The translations under genes and the position numbers were made by a program. From Prevotella sp. khp7 (GTDB taxonomy: Bacteria > Bacteroidota > Bacteroidia > Bacteroidales > Bacteroidaceae): a stretch of DNA of 64,000 nt. The notes under the pieces were generated by a model that was not told the origin of the DNA, did no database searches, and saw only the letters and a list, made by a program, of their open reading frames with translations. The DNA lies in the NCBI RefSeq assembly GCF_900109055.1, contig NZ_FOIV01000003.1, positions 434,001-498,000 on the forward strand. Direction: 5' to 3'. Positions 60,615-64,000 of the stretch are shown piece after piece; within the stretch, counting starts at the first letter, position 1, and each line of letters begins with the position of its first letter.

Positions 60615-60860
60615 ATGGGCATGAAGATCAAAGAGTGGCTGCAATCCCTTTCGTTCAGGACTGGTGTCATCGTCCTGTTGAGCTGCATTCCCTTCTACAT
60701 CCTGTCCTTTGCCCAAATGCTGCTGCCTGTCAGTACAGCAGCAAAAGGCGTGCTTTGGGCTGTGCTCTTCGGACTGGCCAAGACCTGCCAGTATGGAGGT
60801 CTGACGATCTTGGGCGTTGAAGGTTATAAACGGCTACGGAATAAATTCAGAAAGCAATAA
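60615..60860 (+). CDS. Hypothetical two-helix membrane protein
   Basis: 81 residues. Helices FRTGVIVLLSCIPFYILSF and GVLWAVLFGLAKTCQYGGL, followed by a basic tail (YKRLRNKFRKQ). It starts six bases after the DoxX gene, so it is probably part of the same operon. No known family recognised. Confidence 0.6.
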   Translation: MGMKIKEWLQSLSFRTGVIVLLSCIPFYILSFAQMLLPVSTAAKGVLWAVLFGLAKTCQYGGLTILGVEGYKRLRNKFRKQ

Positions 60861-60871
60861 AAAAATACAAT

Positions 60872-61276
60872 ATGATTTACGGACTTACAAAAGGAACAGA
60901 TTTTGAGAAATTATGCGACGGAGCCGCCAAGGCTGAAGCCGCAGGAGTGATGACGTACTATGCCCTCGCACGTATGGCAAAGGAGCAAGGCTATCCCGAA
61001 GAGGTCTCGGAAACCTTCATAGAGATGGCCAATCAGGAGGCCGTTCATGCCGGATTCTATGCCACGCTCAACGGCAAGTATAATGCAGACATCTGGCAGA
61101 TCGCAGAGAACTTTGCAGCCGGAGAGGAAAAGGGAGAGGAACAGGTGAACCAGTTTGCCCAGGCATTCCGGGCTGCAGGCATGAACGAGGCTGCCGACGA
61201 GATGGAGATTTTTGCCAAGCAGGAAGGCCATCATGGTGCCACCTTGCGGGCTATGATCGAAAAATACAAGAAATAA
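60872..61276 (+). CDS. Rubrerythrin-like diiron protein without rubredoxin domain
   Basis: 134 residues, all helical. Diiron-type ligands appear in KAEAAGVMTYYALA, NQEAVHAGFYATL, EEKGEEQVNQFAQAF and AKQEGHHGATLRAM. It lacks the CxxC pairs of a rubredoxin domain, so electrons must come from another protein; the flavin-reductase-like gene that follows is a candidate. Rubrerythrins remove hydrogen peroxide in anaerobes. Confidence 0.85.
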   Translation: MIYGLTKGTDFEKLCDGAAKAEAAGVMTYYALARMAKEQGYPEEVSETFIEMANQEAVHAGFYATLNGKYNADIWQIAENFAAGEEKGEEQVNQFAQAFRAAGMNEAADEMEIFAKQEGHHGATLRAMIEKYKK

Positions 61277-61288
61277 AAGAATAAAGGT

Positions 61289-62011
61289 ATGAAGAATTTT
61301 ATGAAATCATCAGCCCTCGTGCTGACAGGCGTACTGCTCATTGCCGCCTGTGGAAATAAGGAGCAGAAGAGTGAGGCAAACGTCAATGAGAATCCTACTC
61401 AGGAGAAAGTCGAGGTAAAGGCAGTTGAGGGTCGCAAGAACTTCAGCGACAAGGCTGTTATCACACCACTGCCCGCCATCATGATTGCTACATGGGACGA
61501 AAACAAGAATCCCGACGTGATGATGGCTGCTTGGGGAGGCCAGTGCGGACCTAAACACATCACCTTCGAACTCTCCAAGCACAAGACCACGGACAATATC
61601 CGTCTGAAGAAGGCTTTCACCATCAGTTTTGCCACGAAGGGTGATATTGTCCAGAGCGACTATTTCGGCATTGTGTCCGGCAACGACGTGCCCGACAAGG
61701 TGGCTAAAGCGGGATTCACCATCACACCAAGTCCCAATGTCGATGCACCTATCATCAACGAGTACAAGCTGACGCTGGAGTGCAAGGTCGTGACCTTCGA
61801 TGAAGACGAGAACGGTGGTGCCCGTGTCGTTGGCGAGATTGTCAACATGAGTGCTGACGAGAGCATCCTCGACGAGGAGGGTAACATCGACCTCGGCAAG
61901 CTTCAGCCCGTCATCTTCGATTCTGCCAAGAACGAATACCGTGTAGTCGGCGAGAAAGTCGGCACGGCTTGGGGATCTGGCAAGACCATTCAGGAACGTG
62001 AGGTGAAGTGA
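61289..62011 (+). CDS. Flavin-reductase-like (FMN-binding split barrel) lipoprotein
   Basis: 240 residues. A lipoprotein signal (LTGVLLIAACGNKEQ) and a Glu/Asn-rich linker precede a flavin-reductase domain: TPLPAIMIATWDENKNPDVMMAAWGGQCGPKHITFELS and ADESILDEEGNIDLGKL. This domain normally works in the cytosol; here it would be on the periplasmic side. It follows rubrerythrin by 12 bases and ends at a terminator (62035-62063). Confidence 0.85.
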   Translation: MKNFMKSSALVLTGVLLIAACGNKEQKSEANVNENPTQEKVEVKAVEGRKNFSDKAVITPLPAIMIATWDENKNPDVMMAAWGGQCGPKHITFELSKHKTTDNIRLKKAFTISFATKGDIVQSDYFGIVSGNDVPDKVAKAGFTITPSPNVDAPIINEYKLTLECKVVTFDEDENGGARVVGEIVNMSADESILDEEGNIDLGKLQPVIFDSAKNEYRVVGEKVGTAWGSGKTIQEREVK

Positions 62012-62034
62012 TCAATTCTTGAACAACCTTCGAT

Positions 62035-62063
62035 ACTGCCGTCTGTAATAGATGGCAGTTTTT
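62035..62063 (+). terminator. Terminator of the redox-stress operon
   Basis: ACTGCC (62035-62040) pairs with GGCAGT (62054-62059), with additional inner pairs, followed by five Ts. The 62064-62274 stretch before Hsp20 holds only a weak promoter-like TACTTTG at 62194. Confidence 0.8.
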
Positions 62064-62274
62064 GTGCTGTCAAAATCGAGACAATGTTTAAAGGAGTTTA
62101 ATAAACTGTCAGCATAGTTTAAGCGAGTTTAAAATCCGTGCCAGTTTGACTTCTGAGATTGTCATTCTGGTACGGATTCTTTCCATAGGCATGTACTTTG
62201 CTTATCTGTTAGTGAAAGCTGAAGCGAAAGCAGAGGCAATCAAGTAACAAAATGTCAAATTTAAAAGTATAATT

Positions 62275-62280
62275 AGGAGG
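62275..62280 (+). promoter_or_regulatory. Strong Shine-Dalgarno for hsp20
   Basis: AGGAGG, eight bases before ATG 62289. Bacteroidetes rarely use a full Shine-Dalgarno; no other start in this window shows one this good. Confidence 0.65.
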
Positions 62281-62288
62281 TATTGATT

Positions 62289-62714
62289 ATGTTGAACGGA
62301 TTAATGAAAAGCAATGGTTGGTTCCCAACAATGTTTGATGATTTCTTTAACACTGATTTCATGCCTCGTGCCAACAGTACAGCACCCGCAGTCAATGTCA
62401 AGGAGACAGACAAGAGCTATGTAATGGAACTTGCAGCTCCAGGCATCAAGAAAGAATATTGCCGCGTAGCCATCAATGATGAGGGCAACCTCACTATCGC
62501 CATTGAGAACAAACAGGAACACAAGCAAGAGGACAAGCACCATCACTATCTGCGCCGCGAGTTCAGCTACTCGAACTACGAGCAGAGCTACACGTTGCCA
62601 GACGATGTGGTGAAGGATCAGATCTCTGCCAAGGTCGAGGACGGCATCCTAACCGTCACCATGCCGAAGACCGAGCCGAAGCAGAAGGTCACCAAGGCCA
62701 TCGAGGTATCATAA
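62289..62714 (+). CDS. Hsp20/alpha-crystallin small heat-shock protein
   Basis: 141 residues from ATG 62289; the TTG two codons earlier is not needed. The alpha-crystallin domain shows AVNVKETDKSYVMELAAPGIKK, FSYSNYEQSYTLPDDV and KVEDGILTVTMPK, with an I-x-V-like tail (AIEVS). It holds unfolded proteins in the cytosol. The good Shine-Dalgarno suits rapid induction. Confidence 0.95.
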   Translation: MLNGLMKSNGWFPTMFDDFFNTDFMPRANSTAPAVNVKETDKSYVMELAAPGIKKEYCRVAINDEGNLTIAIENKQEHKQEDKHHHYLRREFSYSNYEQSYTLPDDVVKDQISAKVEDGILTVTMPKTEPKQKVTKAIEVS

Positions 62715-62763
62715 GCCTCGCAGGGCTTTGTCTAAATAAGATTGAAACATCTAAAAACAGTTG

Positions 62764-62791
62764 GGAGCAGCATCCATTGCGGTGTTGCTCC
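62764..62791. terminator. Terminator between hsp20 and dinB (convergent)
   Basis: GGAGCA (62764-62769) pairs with TGCTCC (62786-62791), plus inner CA/TG pairs; T-rich sequence follows. Confidence 0.7.
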
Positions 62792-62798
62792 TCTTTAT

Positions 62799-63887
62799 TT
62801 ATTTCTCTGGCCATGGCTCAAATTCCAATTCCAACTCAATCCATTGATTTTCTTCCTGTGGTGTGGCAATCTTTTGATTGGAAACGCCCAATCCTAACAG
62901 TCGGATGGGGTGTGAGTGGAATTCCACTTGCTGCATCAGTTGTTTCGCCAACGGCAGGATCTCATCTTTGGTGCGGAGAATATGGTCAACGGTGATGCTG
63001 CGGGTGATTTGCTGGAAGTCTAAGAATTTTACTTTCAATGTCAACGTCCGACCTTCGAAATCGTTCTTCTCTATGCGCCTGACCAGTTCGAGCACCGTGT
63101 GATACAGATGAATGGTGACGGCAGCATTCTCGCTGATGTCCGATTCAAAGGTCTGCTCACAGCTGACACTCTTCCGTTCCCACTCACTGATAATAGGACG
63201 GTTGTCGATGCCTCGCGAGAAATCGTAGAACACCTGTCCCATCTTGCCGAACTCCTGAGTCAGTCTGCTCAGCGACATGTTTCTCAGGTCAAGACCCGTA
63301 AAGATACCCATGCGGTGCATCTTTTCAGCGGTCTTTTGACCTACTCCCCAAATCTTCTCCACCTTCAGTTGTGCGATGAAGTCCAAAGCCCTGTCTGGGT
63401 GAATCACCGTCAGTCCGTCGGGTTTTCGCCAATCGGAAGCAATCTTTGCCAGGAACTTGCAGTAGCTCACGCCTGCCGATGCCGTCAGTCCCGTCGTCTC
63501 ACGGATGCGCTGCTTGATTTCTCGCGCAATATCCACGCCCAACTCAATTCCCTTCTTATTCTCCGTCACATCAAGAAAGGCTTCGTCGAGGGATATAGGC
63601 TCTATCAGGTCGGTATAGTCGTGGAATATCTTGTGCAACCGTGCCGACACCTCCTTATACTTTTGGAAATGCGGCTCCACGATGATGAGTTGCGGACACA
63701 GCCGCTTGGCAACCTGAATGGACTGTGCAGAATGCACGCCAAACCGCCGTGCCTCGTAACTGGCCGTTGACACCACACCCCGCTCCGCATCGTGTCCTAC
63801 CGCTATCGGCTTGCCACGAAGCTCCGGCTGGTCACGCTGCTCTACAGCTGCGAAAAACTGATCCATGTCCACATGGATGACCTTCAT
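62799..63887 (-). CDS. dinB: DNA polymerase IV (Y-family)
   Basis: 362 residues. Catalytic motifs are HVDMDQFFAAVEQ (5-17), SYEARRFGVHSA, and SLDEAFLDVT near 99-108; the DNA-binding little-finger region follows (CEQTFESDI, LTLKVKFLDFQQ). It performs error-prone bypass of damaged DNA. The start is 15 bases after the stop of the next upstream gene, so the two may be co-transcribed. No LexA box was recognised. Confidence 0.96.
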   Translation of the reverse strand: MKVIHVDMDQFFAAVEQRDQPELRGKPIAVGHDAERGVVSTASYEARRFGVHSAQSIQVAKRLCPQLIIVEPHFQKYKEVSARLHKIFHDYTDLIEPISLDEAFLDVTENKKGIELGVDIAREIKQRIRETTGLTASAGVSYCKFLAKIASDWRKPDGLTVIHPDRALDFIAQLKVEKIWGVGQKTAEKMHRMGIFTGLDLRNMSLSRLTQEFGKMGQVFYDFSRGIDNRPIISEWERKSVSCEQTFESDISENAAVTIHLYHTVLELVRRIEKNDFEGRTLTLKVKFLDFQQITRSITVDHILRTKDEILPLAKQLMQQVEFHSHPIRLLGLGVSNQKIATPQEENQWIELELEFEPWPEK

Positions 63888-63902
63888 AAGCTAATTCTTT
63901 GC

Positions 63903-64000
63903 CTATTTCACTCCGTCATAGTCGCTGATGGCCTTGCGCCATTCGTCGGGAAACGGCATGGACAGCTTCTGTTCCAAGTCATATAGCACCAATATCGACA
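63903..64000 (-). CDS. C-terminal end of an unidentified protein (truncated by window)
   Basis: The minus-strand frame ends at TAG 63905-63903 and reads LYDLEQKLSMPFPDEWRKA and ISDYDGVK. It has no recognisable motif. It lies directly upstream of dinB and is probably in its operon. Confidence 0.5.
   Translation of the reverse strand, partial: SILVLYDLEQKLSMPFPDEWRKAISDYDGVK

Noticed and set aside
62190..62250. Short frame MYFAYLLVKAEAKAEAIK upstream of hsp20
   Set aside because: Eighteen codons without promoter or start signal; kept only as a possible leader peptide.

Overview
The window looks like a chromosomal segment of a Bacteroidales bacterium close to Prevotella (Segatella/Xylanibacter type). 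The evidence is a SusC/SusD pair with a FecR anti-sigma and ECF sigma factor, a hybrid two-component regulator with an AraC output domain, FimB/Mfa2-like and Wzi-like surface proteins, a tmRNA whose tag reads GETRYALAA, and the Bacteroidetes -7 promoter box TAnnTTTG in front of most transcription units. Base composition is moderate in most genes and clearly more AT-rich around 54.8-57.1 kb. No rRNA, CRISPR array, intact insertion sequence or intact integrase was recognised.

Layout. 0-2.1 kb: end of an MFS transporter, a HemD-like protein, a small FNT channel and a repeat/small-RNA region. 2.2-8.9 kb (minus): ECF sigma, FecR, SusC and SusD, a self-regulated outer-membrane uptake system whose substrate is not evident. 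8.9-13.4 kb: TrpB, a sodium:solute symporter and a short hybrid sensor kinase. 13.7-20.7 kb: thioredoxin reductase with a glutathione peroxidase, secreted nucleases, L31, uridine kinase and a phosphatase. 21.3-31.3 kb: exopolysaccharide locus with Wzi and a lipoprotein on plus, and on minus an operon Wza, Wzz, EpsG-type polymerase, Wzx flippase, two GT2 glycosyltransferases, an alpha-1,2-fucosyltransferase and the initiating sugar-phosphate transferase. 31.4-46.6 kb: core functions (tmRNA, CysE, AmpG coupled to a GT2/HIT-like/SpoIID fusion, RlmN, a PdxA homologue that has lost its metal ligands, a sigma-54 activator, LptE, SecG).

From tRNA-His (46.9 kb) onward the window looks like an accessory region: short genes, paralogous pairs (two YjbQ proteins, two copies of a 102-residue protein, a duplicated promoter), gene remnants, an HxlR-cupin module, fluoride exporter CrcB, an AT-rich cassette pairing a uracil-DNA-glycosylase-like protein with an HNH nuclease next to an iteron-like repeat cluster, and a redox/stress cluster (glutathione peroxidase, OhrR-like MarR, DoxX, rubrerythrin, flavin-reductase lipoprotein, Hsp20), ending with DNA polymerase IV.

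The most promising unexplained items are the glycosylase-like/HNH cassette with its repeats, the degenerate PdxA, several candidate small RNAs (including one tied to a pair of perfect 19-bp palindromes), a perfect 30-bp inverted repeat upstream of wzi, and near-leaderless promoters at several genes. All identifications come from reading motifs by eye; no database search was run.
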